From: Desulfurococcales archaeon
Lineage (GTDB): Archaea > Thermoproteota > Thermoprotei_A > Sulfolobales > Desulfurococcaceae
Direction: 5' to 3'
Length of the DNA: 64,000 bases
NCBI GenBank assembly: GCA_015520735.1
Contig: WAPN01000006.1
Coordinates: 62,001 to 126,000, forward strand
Below the pieces are notes generated by a model. That model saw only the letters and a program-made list of their open reading frames with translations, searched no databases and was not told the origin of the DNA. This document shows positions 51,813 through 60,676 of the stretch, in pieces (the stretch's first letter is position 1; each line of letters begins with the position of its first letter). Both the position numbers and the translations under genes were made by a program.

Positions 51813-52478
51813 ATGGGTATTAATGTATTGGTCAGGGAGGGCTTAATTACCCTGATCTTGTTTCTATGGGTGATGTTCGTTGTCGGACCACTGACGAAGT
51901 TCTTGTATCAGAAGATGCGAGCCAAGGGGATGACACATATCAAGGCCGTTTACTACAATAGGAAAGTAATACACATACTAGCTGGAGGACTTGTATCAGT
52001 CCTCGTACCATTTTTCTACACAACACCATTATTCCCAGCACTACTCGCTGGAGTCATGGCTATATTGACATGGCTGCCTAGAAGAAGGAAACAATTAATG
52101 AACTGGTTCCAAGTAGAGGAAAACAACTACGAGATACACTTCATAATTATGTGGGGAGTAATCATTACGCTTGCTTGGCTAATCTTCCACAACTGGTGGT
52201 ACGGTGTAATACCCATAGCCTTTATGGCGTTCGGCGACGGCGTGACAGGTATTGTTCGAAACATGCTATACAATAAAAGAACAAAATCATGGATAGGAAA
52301 TATAGCAATGGCCGCAGTGGTCATACCAATAGGATATATAGCCTTAGGATGGATAGGGGCACTAGCAGGCTTACTAGCAAGCATTGTAGAGCACTTCGAG
52401 TCCAACCCGATCGATGACAACATAACAGTGCCGCTAGTCAGCTTCATCACAATACTAGTAGGCACAGCATTGTTCTAA
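51813..52478 (+). CDS. dolichol-kinase/phytol-kinase-like CTP-dependent membrane protein
   Basis: 222 aa from ATG 51813 (GGTGAAGG just upstream; a TTG at 51786 would add 9 residues). Six to seven spans; YYNRKVIHILAGG (~48-60) and FMAFGDGVTGIVRN (~140-153) are conserved in the SEC59/VTE5/CdsA-related family that phosphorylates polyprenols using CTP. Likely role: archaeal dolichol or geranylgeraniol phosphorylation for N-glycosylation or lipid salvage; substrate not certain. Confidence 0.75.
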   Translation: MGINVLVREGLITLILFLWVMFVVGPLTKFLYQKMRAKGMTHIKAVYYNRKVIHILAGGLVSVLVPFFYTTPLFPALLAGVMAILTWLPRRRKQLMNWFQVEENNYEIHFIIMWGVIITLAWLIFHNWWYGVIPIAFMAFGDGVTGIVRNMLYNKRTKSWIGNIAMAAVVIPIGYIALGWIGALAGLLASIVEHFESNPIDDNITVPLVSFITILVGTALF

Positions 52479-52503
52479 TCAAGAGAATAAGAATAACATA
52501 AAA

Positions 52504-52555
52504 CTCATTTTTAAATAGCATATCTATTTTACTGCTATTAAAAATCAAAAATGAG
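52504..52555. terminator. bidirectional stem-loop between convergent genes
   Basis: Outer arms CTCATTTTT (52504-52512) and AAAAATGAG (52547-52555), inner arms AATAGCA (52514-52520) and TGCTATT (52533-52539). T-tracts on both strands would serve the gene ending at 52478 and the convergent S27e operon ending at 52637. Confidence 0.4.
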
Positions 52556-52636
52556 CTCATTGAATACTATACATCCTGCGAGGAATAGGTTCATATATTC
52601 AAAGAGAATAAATGAAGAACAAGTATGGAAACATTA

Positions 52637-52846
52637 TCATCCAAGCTCAGCAATGATCTCGGCATGTTCTCTTATAATCTCGGCCTTCCCACCTGTAGGT
52701 CTGACAAGCAGAGTACCACATACCTTGCATCGAGCCGGGAAGGTCGCGTGGCTGAACACTACATTCTCAGCGCCACAGGTCTTACACACAACCTTCAAAA
52801 ATCTACTCCTAGGCTGAGGGATAAGGATCCTCCTCCTCTTAACCAT
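52637..52846 (-). CDS. rps27e: 30S ribosomal protein S27e
   Basis: 69 aa with the zinc-ribbon motif CKTCG...CKVCG (about C21, C24, C40, C43), and the family core ENVVFSHATFPARC. Last gene of the L44e-S27e pair, separated by 2 bp; the standard archaeal order. Confidence 0.96.
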   Translation of the reverse strand: MVKRRRILIPQPRSRFLKVVCKTCGAENVVFSHATFPARCKVCGTLLVRPTGGKAEIIREHAEIIAELG

Positions 52847-52848
52847 GG

Positions 52849-53136
52849 CTAACGCGTCACCTCCACGAGCTCATATTTTTTCATACGAATACCTCTCCTA
52901 TGTAAGATATGGCCGCATTTCCTACACTTAAGCTTAAGCACGACCTTCTTGGTAACTTTAGCGAATCTTTTCTGCTCGCTCTTCCTCTTGGAACCATAAC
53001 CTTTCTTCTTAGCCGTGTATCTACGCTCACCTTGAGCCATGCTCCTCCTCTTGCCATGCTTATAAATCGTCACAGTATGCGGTGTATGCGTCCTACACCT
53101 TGGACAATACGTCACTATCATTTTGGGGATCCTCAA
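52849..53136 (-). CDS. rpl44e: 50S ribosomal protein L44e
   Basis: 95 aa from TTG 53136 (MRIPKMIVTYC), the family N terminus; an in-frame codon 9 bp upstream is possible but unlikely. Zinc ligands CPRC (near 12-15) and CRKCG (near 71-75), with basic middle KKKGYGSKRKSEQKRFAKV. Precedes S27e. Confidence 0.95.
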   Translation of the reverse strand: MRIPKMIVTYCPRCRTHTPHTVTIYKHGKRRSMAQGERRYTAKKKGYGSKRKSEQKRFAKVTKKVVLKLKCRKCGHILHRRGIRMKKYELVEVTR

Positions 53137-53228
53137 CCACAGCACCCCTCAACTATTCCGCTCCAACTACGCAGTAGTATCAATCCAAACCACCTTAAAA
53201 CATTACCTATAATAAACCTAGCGAAAAA

Positions 53229-53774
53229 CTACCATCGCCTATCCTTAACCCCCATATAATAGGCAATATTATTAGTGACAACATGGAGAACCAGGATAAT
53301 GATAAAAGCGTAGAGTACGAACAAAGGCCTAGAAGCAAAACCCGGCTCAACCAACCAGTAAAATAGGGTTGAGGCAAACGCGAAATCCAGCTGATCAATA
53401 ATGGGGAGCGGATCACCACGTTTAAGTCCTAAGCGCCTCTTAAAGAACGAAGCCACCATATCCCCCAGTAAACCAACGACGCCGCCGATAAAACCGTAGG
53501 GGACAAAATATTCGTCACCAACAATAACTGATACAAGCATCGAAGAGAAAAGAGCCATCAAGGCCCCAGTGATGAAGCCCTCAACAGTCTTACCAGGCCC
53601 GAGCAGGGGCTTGCCATCGATAAATATCCTACCGCCATCGATAGGATGGGAACCACTAACTAGTAGTGGAGAAGCATTAGCGATCATTGGGGGCACATAA
53701 TATCTAATGAACCAGAGCATAAAGCACACTATGAAAACATTATTCGAGAGACTCAAGCCATTCAACACCCCCAT
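53229..53774 (-). CDS. carS: CDP-archaeol synthase
   Basis: Membrane CTP transferase that activates unsaturated archaetidic acid (DGGGP) for polar-lipid synthesis. Seen: 181 aa, five spans; ANASPLL and GGRIFIDGKPLLGPGKTVEGF (given as motifs at ~33-39 and 48-67), then GLLGDMVASFFKRRLGLKRGDPLPIIDQLDF, the Mg-binding signature of CarS. It overlaps the RadB-like gene stop by 35 bp and lies 92 bp before L44e. Confidence 0.93.
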   Translation of the reverse strand: MGVLNGLSLSNNVFIVCFMLWFIRYYVPPMIANASPLLVSGSHPIDGGRIFIDGKPLLGPGKTVEGFITGALMALFSSMLVSVIVGDEYFVPYGFIGGVVGLLGDMVASFFKRRLGLKRGDPLPIIDQLDFAFASTLFYWLVEPGFASRPLFVLYAFIIILVLHVVTNNIAYYMGVKDRRW

Positions 53775-54399
53775 CCTCGATCACGAAGTATGCCTCAGCC
53801 TCCAAGCCCTCAGGCTTAACAATACGGGCATAGCGGAGTCCCTCCTCTGCACCCAGGAAAACTATTACGTCAAACCAGTACTCAAGAATAGACATGCCGC
53901 TAGCAACAACCTCCTCCCCCTCACCACGCGGCTCAAGCTCAGTCAACCCCCTCACCTGGGCCGAAGCGAACAAGTAGGCCCTACCCTCATCGATCTTCCT
54001 CCTCAACAGAGCAAGTATGAGTCCAAATAAGGGTATAGATTCCTCAGACCCCGACGCCTCTCGGAACGGAGCGTTAATACTATCCACAAACACAGCACAA
54101 GGATCAACAGGGTAAACCCCTCGAATAATCGTCTCAAGCAGACCATACAAATCCCTGGTCTCACCAAACAATACATGCTCGTAGTCCTCAGGCCTACGTG
54201 CAACGATCCCCTGGTACAAGGAACCCTCAGTACTGATATAGATACATGGGCGACTCCCCCTACACACATTCTTCGCGATCCATAGCAACATGTTCGTCTT
54301 ACCGATACCGGCTTCCCCATAAAATAGGATGGCGCGCGGCGGGGACCCGACAATCTTGTCGAGCACACCCCAGCCAGTAATGCTCCGCGCGCCACCCAA
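53740..54399 (-). CDS. RadB/RecA-like ATPase
   Basis: 219 aa, RecA core only. Walker A GEAGIGKT at 28-35; Walker B CAVFVDSIN near 103-111; no N-terminal helix-hairpin-helix domain as in RadA, so RadB-like or a KaiC-type paralogue. TTG start at 54399. Crenarchaeal RadA paralogues take part in recombination and DNA repair; which of these this is cannot be settled here. First gene of the CarS/L44e/S27e run. Confidence 0.7.
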   Translation of the reverse strand: MGGARSITGWGVLDKIVGSPPRAILFYGEAGIGKTNMLLWIAKNVCRGSRPCIYISTEGSLYQGIVARRPEDYEHVLFGETRDLYGLLETIIRGVYPVDPCAVFVDSINAPFREASGSEESIPLFGLILALLRRKIDEGRAYLFASAQVRGLTELEPRGEGEEVVASGMSILEYWFDVIVFLGAEEGLRYARIVKPEGLEAEAYFVIEDGGVEWLESLE

Positions 54400-54494
54400 A
54401 AATTATTGCACCACCTATTAGCGGTTACATGAGGATAAAAATAGAGGATACAATATAAAGGATTATAGTCTGAAAACCCTCTCGCAGAAAAAGG

Positions 54495-55163
54495 GTGGAA
54501 GAACTGACACCGAACATGCCAAGATACAGAACACTTGTGCTTGCAATATATGATCCAAGATGGTTCATGGAAGTCCTTGACAGGCTTAAAGCTCGCAGAA
54601 TACCTTACAGCCTATACTATACACCTGACAACATACCATACTATAGCATATTCTATACGGACTACAAGTACTTCATCGACCAAGTTGCGGAGAGAAAAGA
54701 CTTGGAGATAATATATGATCCAGAACACCAGCCACTAGTCCTCGAAAAAGCAATCCTGAGAACAAGGCTCAAAGAAACATATAATGAGATTATAGTAGGT
54801 GTTGATCCCGGGCCCAGTCCATACATTATAGTGCTGGGAGACTCAGAGATCCTCGAGATGAAGAGATTAAATCCAAAGGCTTCACTAACTAAAGAGATTG
54901 AGAGGATCAAACAGGAATATCCTTACAGGACTCTGAAAGTGAGGATCGGGCAATGCCACAATGGGTGGAGAATAGCATACACGTTGAAAAAAGCCGAGAG
55001 GGACGTAGCTGTAGAAATAGTGGATGAGACAAAAACAACGCCGAAAAACGGCACGGGAGAGATTATTGAGAGAATAAAAAACATGCTCAAACCATATAGG
55101 AACAAGGACGCCTATGCAGCCTTATCAATCGCACTAAGAAAAGGCATCGAGGTAATAACCTAA
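54495..55163 (+). CDS. RuvC-like RNase H-fold protein of unknown function
   Basis: 222 aa. After an N-terminal ~95-residue domain comes a RuvC-like core: IIVGVDPGPSPYIIVLG with D104, acidic VEIVDETKT (E174/E178) and NKDAYAALSIALRKG (D205), the order of catalytic acids in Holliday-junction-resolvase-type nucleases. It starts a tight operon with Clp1, UbiD, aconitase X and Tmk (1-11 bp gaps). TATA ACAATATAAAGG at ~54450. The fold is inferred from motif order; I know no named family. Confidence 0.65.
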   Translation: MEELTPNMPRYRTLVLAIYDPRWFMEVLDRLKARRIPYSLYYTPDNIPYYSIFYTDYKYFIDQVAERKDLEIIYDPEHQPLVLEKAILRTRLKETYNEIIVGVDPGPSPYIIVLGDSEILEMKRLNPKASLTKEIERIKQEYPYRTLKVRIGQCHNGWRIAYTLKKAERDVAVEIVDETKTTPKNGTGEIIERIKNMLKPYRNKDAYAALSIALRKGIEVIT

Positions 55164-55164
55164 G

Positions 55165-56412
55165 ATGCCGAGAATCCATCTAGCAGAAGGTGAGCTTATA
55201 AGAGTCTTCGGCCCAGCTGCACTAAACGTGGTCACGGGGGAAATAGAAGTTCTTGGAGCACTATATAGTGCCGGCGAGAGAATAATCATACACAGACTCA
55301 GAAGCTATACCATCCTGGCCCTGAAAGAATCGGTACTAGAAGTAAACCTTGGCTCCGAGGGGACGATTCAGGCAGCAGGCCAAGAGGACCCGTATCTTGA
55401 ATGGAGAAAAATAGCTGAGGAAATAATCAACGGTGAGCCCCACAAAATAATGGTTATCGGCCAAGTGGATTCGGGGAAATCATCCGTATCAATACTGTTA
55501 TCAAACATTGCGCTCAACAAGGGTGAAAAACCAGCGATAATAGATGGTGATGTAGGACAGGCAGACATAGGGCCCCCAGGCTTCATAACTCTATCCTATC
55601 CAAGCGGGAAAACCGTGTGGATGAGGACCCTCAAGCCCCGGGCAATGAAGTTTATAGGAGATATCAAGCCCCAGGGACACATGTTCCAAATAATACAGGC
55701 CATAAAACAATTGATAGATATCTCCATACGAGACAATAGATCGCCTGTTATAATAGATACTGATGGATGGGTAATGGATACCTATGCAACAATATACAAG
55801 TCAACACTCATCGAGGAGATAAGACCTGACCACCTAGTAGTTATCGGGGATGGTCTCTACGAGATCTACAAGAAATACGGCTCAATCAGGATAAAGGTGA
55901 AGATGATCAAGCCGCCGCCCAGCAAGAGGGAGAGAAATAGAGAAGATAGAAGGTATTTGAGATCAGAAAAATACAAGGAATACCTTGACGGCGGCAAACC
56001 AGTAAAACTAGGGCTCGCCACCACTATAATCTCAGGCCACCCATTATTCCATGGAGCACTAGTGGATCCCGCATTAATACAGGAGATAATTGGTGTGAAG
56101 CCACTCTATGCGTCAAAGACCCCAGACACCCTATACATGGTTGTCCAAGAACCGATCAAGAACCCGCGACTCGACCTATTGAAAAACGCTTTCGGCGTAC
56201 AGAGAATAAGATACTACGTAGCCGGATTCGAGAAACGAGCTTATGCAGCCCTTATTGGTGACCAAACAGACTATCCCGCGATGATCGAGAAAATAGACTT
56301 CACAAGCGGGACAATTTACTTGAAGACGAAAGAACTAACAAATACACACATAGTCAGACTCGCAAGATATAAGCTCACAGAAGAATATCATGAATCATTG
56401 CTCGAATACTAG
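55165..56412 (+). CDS. polynucleotide 5'-hydroxyl-kinase, Clp1/Grc3 family
   Basis: Phosphorylates 5'-OH ends of RNA (and DNA). Seen: 415 aa; N-terminal beta domain, Walker A GQVDSGKSS (97-105), Clp1 motif DGDVGQADIGPPG (~130-142), lid-like basic region RERNREDRRYLR, C-terminal beta domain. In archaea it probably acts on splicing-endonuclease products, which leave 5'-OH ends; the three-intron tRNA in this window is one source of such ends. 1-bp gap to the RuvC-like gene. Confidence 0.9.
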   Translation: MPRIHLAEGELIRVFGPAALNVVTGEIEVLGALYSAGERIIIHRLRSYTILALKESVLEVNLGSEGTIQAAGQEDPYLEWRKIAEEIINGEPHKIMVIGQVDSGKSSVSILLSNIALNKGEKPAIIDGDVGQADIGPPGFITLSYPSGKTVWMRTLKPRAMKFIGDIKPQGHMFQIIQAIKQLIDISIRDNRSPVIIDTDGWVMDTYATIYKSTLIEEIRPDHLVVIGDGLYEIYKKYGSIRIKVKMIKPPPSKRERNREDRRYLRSEKYKEYLDGGKPVKLGLATTIISGHPLFHGALVDPALIQEIIGVKPLYASKTPDTLYMVVQEPIKNPRLDLLKNAFGVQRIRYYVAGFEKRAYAALIGDQTDYPAMIEKIDFTSGTIYLKTKELTNTHIVRLARYKLTEEYHESLLEY

Positions 56413-56423
56413 GTGCTAGGCAA

Positions 56424-57698
56424 ATGCTTGTTCACCCTGCAATAAACCTGGTTAGTGGGAAGAAAATAGAGGATCTAGGAGAAATAGAGACCGAATACAC
56501 CATAACAAGGATAAGCAGCAAGAATCCAGACACCCTATACATATACAGAGTTAAAGGAGCAAAACTACCCTGCTACTCAAACGTAATAACGACAAGAAAA
56601 GATCTGTATAACCTGTCCCAAGTAGACAATGATACAGAACTCTACGAAAAATACATCAACGCTATTAATAGCCCGCCCCCAAAATACAGTCTTGAATTAT
56701 TCGAAGACTACTATGAGAAATATAGTGGTAGTCTCAAAGATATACCGTTCATAAAGTTCTACCGGGAAGACGGGGGATACTATCTAACCGGATCTATCGT
56801 TATTGCTAAATGGAACAACATCCATAACGCCAGCATACACAGGATTATGAGGCTGGGGCCGCGCAGAGCAACACTGAGAATAGTCCCACGCCACCTCTAC
56901 TACATAGTTAAAAAACATGCTGAGAAAAGAGAAGACACACCTATAGCGGTCATCCTGGGCGCACACCCTGTCTTCGAGCTAGCGGCCGCGACGAGCCCAC
57001 CGCTCGGGAAATACGAGCTAGACATCTATGCTAGGATAACCGGGGATAAACGGGTCGTAGAAACCCCGATCCACGGTCTAAAGGTCCCGGTAAACGCCTC
57101 GGTGATAATCGAGGGAAGGATAACACAGGAGGAAGCATGGGAGGGCCCCTTTGTCGATATCCTCCGAATGGTCGATAAGAAGAGGCTACAGCCAGTACTG
57201 GAGGTTGACGCGATATACGTGAACAAAAAACATGACCCAATGGTCCACGTAATAGTCCCGGGCTATCATGAACACTACATGTTCATGGGTTTCCCGAAGG
57301 AGCCAATAATATATGAGAGCGTAAAGAAAGCCGTGCCCGGAGTCAAGTCCGTGAGACTTACGCGCGGAGGCTCTTCATGGCTACATATAATCGTCTCAAT
57401 CGAGAAAACGAGAGAGGGAGAAGCAGTTAACGCCGGAATGGCCGCGTTCACCGCCCACCCCAGTGCCAAACTAGTCATCGTTATTGATCACGATATTGAC
57501 GTGGATGATCCATTCATGGTTGAATGGGCCATAGCGACACGCGTCAAACCGAGCGAGGACATACATGTGATCAGAAGGACTAGGGGAAGCACATTAGACC
57601 CTAGATGCGATGAGGGAGTATGTGATAAGGTAATCATAGATGCGACAAAGCCGTTGTCCGAGCCGTGGACAAAGTATAGGATGGTGAAGCCCAGCTAA
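56424..57698 (+). CDS. UbiD-family decarboxylase, probable anhydromevalonate phosphate decarboxylase
   Basis: prFMN-dependent decarboxylase. Seen: 424 aa; PIAVILGAHPVFELAAATS (~172-190), VEVDAIY with HVIVPG, and IDHDIDVDDPFMVEWAIATRV near the C terminus, all UbiD signatures; Arg/Glu of the E-R-E triad appear in RIVPRH and the DHDIDVDD region. Directly followed by aconitase X large and small subunits, an order that marks the archaeal mevalonate pathway: trans-anhydromevalonate 5-phosphate to isopentenyl phosphate. A UbiX partner is not in the window. Confidence 0.9.
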   Translation: MLVHPAINLVSGKKIEDLGEIETEYTITRISSKNPDTLYIYRVKGAKLPCYSNVITTRKDLYNLSQVDNDTELYEKYINAINSPPPKYSLELFEDYYEKYSGSLKDIPFIKFYREDGGYYLTGSIVIAKWNNIHNASIHRIMRLGPRRATLRIVPRHLYYIVKKHAEKREDTPIAVILGAHPVFELAAATSPPLGKYELDIYARITGDKRVVETPIHGLKVPVNASVIIEGRITQEEAWEGPFVDILRMVDKKRLQPVLEVDAIYVNKKHDPMVHVIVPGYHEHYMFMGFPKEPIIYESVKKAVPGVKSVRLTRGGSSWLHIIVSIEKTREGEAVNAGMAAFTAHPSAKLVIVIDHDIDVDDPFMVEWAIATRVKPSEDIHVIRRTRGSTLDPRCDEGVCDKVIIDATKPLSEPWTKYRMVKPS

Positions 57699-58867
57699 TG
57701 TACCTGACCAGGGAACAGGAAAGAATTCTTGCCGGAGAAGAAGGCTGGGTAAAAGCGAAAGCCCTAAAGGTGATTGTCCGGGTAGGGGAGGCGCTGGGCG
57801 CCAACAGGCTAGTTAAGATAAGGCATGCACATGTTTCCGGCATATCCTACACAAACATAGGTAAGCCGGGCCTAAAGTTTCTAGAAGAATTAGCCAGGAG
57901 TGGTGCGGAAACCATCGTCTACACCACGTCCAATCCTACCTGTGTAGACCTCACGGGAGAATCGAGTCTGATCGATCATAGTTATCTAGAGCAACAATTC
58001 CTCGTCAATAAAGCACTCGAGAAAATGAGAGTAAAACCCACTTATACGTGCCTTCCATACATGCTGAGAGCACCCGCACCCCATGAGCACTTGGCGTGGG
58101 GGGAGAGCAATGCTGTAGCTATGGCTAACAGCTTCTATGGAGCCAGGACGAACAGGGAGGGGGGCCCTATAGCGCTCCTAGCATCAATAACAGGATATAT
58201 ATACGACGCGGGCCTCCACAAGATCGAGGAGCGTACGGCTAGGGTTATGATTAGATTCCATGACCGGCTAGATGATCTTACGGCGAGCCTCCTAGGCCTA
58301 TGGATCGGGGAGAGCATCAACAATATACCCCTGCTGGAACTTACTCCGAGGCCAAGTATCCATGAGATCAAGCTATTACTGGCGTCTGCAGCCGCGACCG
58401 GGAGCCACGCCCTAGTAGTGATCCGTGGAGTGACGCCTCCGAGAACCTACGGGGAGGATATAGTTGACAAGATATCATTGAGGAGGGAGGATCTTCTGAA
58501 AAACTATAGAGACTACTTGTGGAGCGGGGGAGATTATGATCTTGCTTATATTGGGTGCCCACACCTCTCGGGCACCGAGATGCTTAGGATAAAACGTTCT
58601 TTAGAAAAGTGCTTATGGAAGACTAGGGGTAAAATGATCTTATCAATACCACCTATAGTGTCTAGCGTGTTCGCAAGAGAATTTGGTATTCTTAGGAAGA
58701 AAGGTATAGAAGTTATTGCTGGCACATGCCCAGTGGTTACGAGGTTCAAGTATAAACCCGGATTAGTGGTCACTAATAGTGGTAAGGCATTCTTCTATCT
58801 AAGAAGACTACACAAACTAGACGTGTACCTCGCAAGCATAGAGGACATTATCGGTGCAAAGTATTGA
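57698..58867 (+). CDS. phosphomevalonate dehydratase large subunit (aconitase X)
   Basis: Fe-S dehydratase subunit converting 5-phosphomevalonate to trans-anhydromevalonate 5-phosphate. Seen: 389 aa; HAHVSGISYTNIG, TTSNPTCVDLTG, YTCLPYMLRAPAPHEHLAWGESNAVAMANSFYGARTNREGGP region (about 108-150) and GCPHLSG with TCPVV near the end, providing the cluster Cys residues. Start overlaps the UbiD stop by 1 bp and its stop overlaps the small subunit by 4 bp. Confidence 0.93.
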   Translation: MYLTREQERILAGEEGWVKAKALKVIVRVGEALGANRLVKIRHAHVSGISYTNIGKPGLKFLEELARSGAETIVYTTSNPTCVDLTGESSLIDHSYLEQQFLVNKALEKMRVKPTYTCLPYMLRAPAPHEHLAWGESNAVAMANSFYGARTNREGGPIALLASITGYIYDAGLHKIEERTARVMIRFHDRLDDLTASLLGLWIGESINNIPLLELTPRPSIHEIKLLLASAAATGSHALVVIRGVTPPRTYGEDIVDKISLRREDLLKNYRDYLWSGGDYDLAYIGCPHLSGTEMLRIKRSLEKCLWKTRGKMILSIPPIVSSVFAREFGILRKKGIEVIAGTCPVVTRFKYKPGLVVTNSGKAFFYLRRLHKLDVYLASIEDIIGAKY

Positions 58868-59262
58868 AGAGGATAAGGATCGACAAGATCATTGTTGACG
58901 GCAACTGTAGGGCAGAAGCCCTAGTAGTCGATCACAAGATCAGCTTCTTCGGTGAAGTAGATCCTAGGACGGGTAGAACTGTTGAGGGCTACTACATCGG
59001 CGGAAAAGCCCTGATCTTCCCCGGAACAAGAGGTTCAACTGTTGGCACATACATAGTATATGGCCTTAAATACTACGGTCATGCACCAGCATGTATAATT
59101 GTGTATGATGCCGAGCCGATACTCATTGCTGGAGCAGTCCTTGCAGATATACCATTGTTTATAGTCAAGGAGGAGTACGAGGAATTAGTAGGACACGTTA
59201 AGAGCGGGGAGCACGCCATAATACTTCACAGACGCGGAGAAGAGGTGCTGGTTATTGAGTAG
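58864..59262 (+). CDS. phosphomevalonate dehydratase small subunit (aconitase X swivel)
   Basis: 132 aa swivelling domain that completes the aconitase X active site. Seen: RAEALV at the start, FFGEVDPRTG (30-39), FPGTRGSTVGTYIVYGL (~53-69) with the active-site Ser, and ADIPLF. Coupled at both ends: 4 bp with the large subunit, 8 bp with tmk. Together with UbiD and the isopentenyl phosphate kinase at 10.6 kb, most of the late archaeal mevalonate pathway is here. Confidence 0.93.
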   Translation: MKRIRIDKIIVDGNCRAEALVVDHKISFFGEVDPRTGRTVEGYYIGGKALIFPGTRGSTVGTYIVYGLKYYGHAPACIIVYDAEPILIAGAVLADIPLFIVKEEYEELVGHVKSGEHAIILHRRGEEVLVIE

Positions 59263-59854
59263 GGGAAAACTTGTTGTTCTGGAAGGAATAGATGGGGCTG
59301 GCAAGACTAGTATAGCCTATAAGCTATTAGAAGACCTCGAAAAAAGCAAGTACCAAGCGCTATACACGTATGAGCCATACAATACCCGCTATGTAGAGAT
59401 ACTTAAGAACGAGTACAACAGTTTCCGGTCAGCTTTTCTAGACGCCCTAACATATGCTGCCGACCGATTACTACACATTGAAATGGTCATAGAACCAGCC
59501 ATCCGTGAAGGCAAGATAGTTGTGTGCGACCGCTACTACTACAGTAGTGCGGCCTACCAGGGAGCCATGGGAGCACCGATAGATTGGATACTCGAGATCA
59601 ACAGATTCGCCATGAGGCCCAACATAGCGATCTACCTAGACATAGATCCCGAGTTAGGGCTCAAGAGAAGGAGGGGATTATCGTCTAGGTTCCCCGAGTA
59701 CGAACAGCTGGAAATCCTCGAAAAGGTCAGGCAGAACTACTTGTACCTTGTTGATAAAGGACTACTCATAATGGTGGATGCATCAAGAAGCTTCAACGAG
59801 GTTTATCAGGATGTTAAGAAACAGGTTGCTGAGAAGCTTAGGATTGACTTCTAG
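59255..59854 (+). CDS. tmk: thymidylate kinase
   Basis: Phosphorylates dTMP to dTDP. Seen: 199 aa; P-loop EGIDGAGKTS (10-19), DR motif CDRYYYSSAAYQG (~92-104), and lid RRRGLSSRFPEYEQ. TTG start at 59255 inside the small-subunit gene end. The stop overlaps the convergent zinc-finger gene by 17 bp. Last gene of the operon beginning at 54495. Confidence 0.94.
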   Translation: MSRGKLVVLEGIDGAGKTSIAYKLLEDLEKSKYQALYTYEPYNTRYVEILKNEYNSFRSAFLDALTYAADRLLHIEMVIEPAIREGKIVVCDRYYYSSAAYQGAMGAPIDWILEINRFAMRPNIAIYLDIDPELGLKRRRGLSSRFPEYEQLEILEKVRQNYLYLVDKGLLIMVDASRSFNEVYQDVKKQVAEKLRIDF

Positions 59855-60212
59855 GGTTCGCCTTAACCATCTTCTTGATCCTCTCAATTCTCTCAATCAC
59901 TTCTAGCCATTCAATGATAAGTGATGGATCAGAAGCTTCTCCCACCATAGAATCAATTGTCTTAATCGCGTAGTCTTCTAACTTATCTAGTACACCAGCC
60001 AAGCTGTACTTCTTAGTGACCTCAACTGCTTCTTCCTCGCTCCGAACAACAACTACTCTTCCATGAACAGGGCAGACTATCTCTCCTGATCTGAGCTTGA
60101 ATAATGGTAGATTACATCCCTGAACAGGGCATGTCTCAGAAAGCATCACGGCCCCTGCTTTCATGAGTTCAGCCATTTTCCTAATAACCTTGTCTCGGCT
60201 GATTCTACTCAT
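59838..60212 (-). CDS. Sjogren/scleroderma autoantigen 1 (p27)-family zinc protein
   Basis: 124 aa; N-terminal KMAELMKAGAVMLSETCP (~11-28) with zinc Cys C27, C32 then CPVHG (C52), the archaeal COG1645 pattern, and a C-terminal helical region. Homologous to the human SSSCA1 zinc-ribbon domain; cellular role in archaea unknown. Convergent with tmk. Confidence 0.85.
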   Translation of the reverse strand: MSRISRDKVIRKMAELMKAGAVMLSETCPVQGCNLPLFKLRSGEIVCPVHGRVVVVRSEEEAVEVTKKYSLAGVLDKLEDYAIKTIDSMVGEASDPSLIIEWLEVIERIERIKKMVKANPRSQS

Positions 60213-60385
60213 TCTTTGCCACCTACAATAATGCCTTGCTCTATAGCCAGACAGTATATTTATGAAATATTTATTATTAGTATTACATTGTGAAGTACAA
60301 GTTTAAATAAAGATTATTATTTAATACCAAATACCTGTTATGGAAAAATAGGGAGACGCTCCGCTTATAAAATAAGCCATTAGGG

Positions 60386-60664
60386 GTGAGCGTTATGGCC
60401 ACGATAATCGATAATGAGACAAAAATAAGGAACGCCATGTTCATGCTTATGAGTATTATTAATGATACTGGTGTACCACGAAACATTCGCAGAGCCGCTA
60501 CAGAGGCTCTTAACCAGCTACGTAATACGAAGTATAGTCCAGGCGTCAGAGCCGCCAACGCTATAAGCATCCTGGACTCCATAAGCCAGGACCCGAACAT
60601 GCCCATAAACACGAGGACCAAAATATGGCAGATCATCGCTATACTCGAGACAGTTAGAGACTAG
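60386..60664 (+). CDS. UPF0147 family protein
   Basis: 92 aa from ATG 60386 (ATG 60395 with GGGGTGAGCG upstream is the likelier start). All-helical family of unknown function found across Archaea: [19 protein letters not shown] and [20 protein letters not shown] are the two conserved blocks. 12 bp before FAU-1 and probably co-transcribed. Confidence 0.9.
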   Translation: MSVMATIIDNETKIRNAMFMLMSIINDTGVPRNIRRAATEALNQLRNTKYSPGVRAANAISILDSISQDPNMPINTRTKIWQIIAILETVRD

Positions 60665-60676
60665 CGTGGTCTCGGC

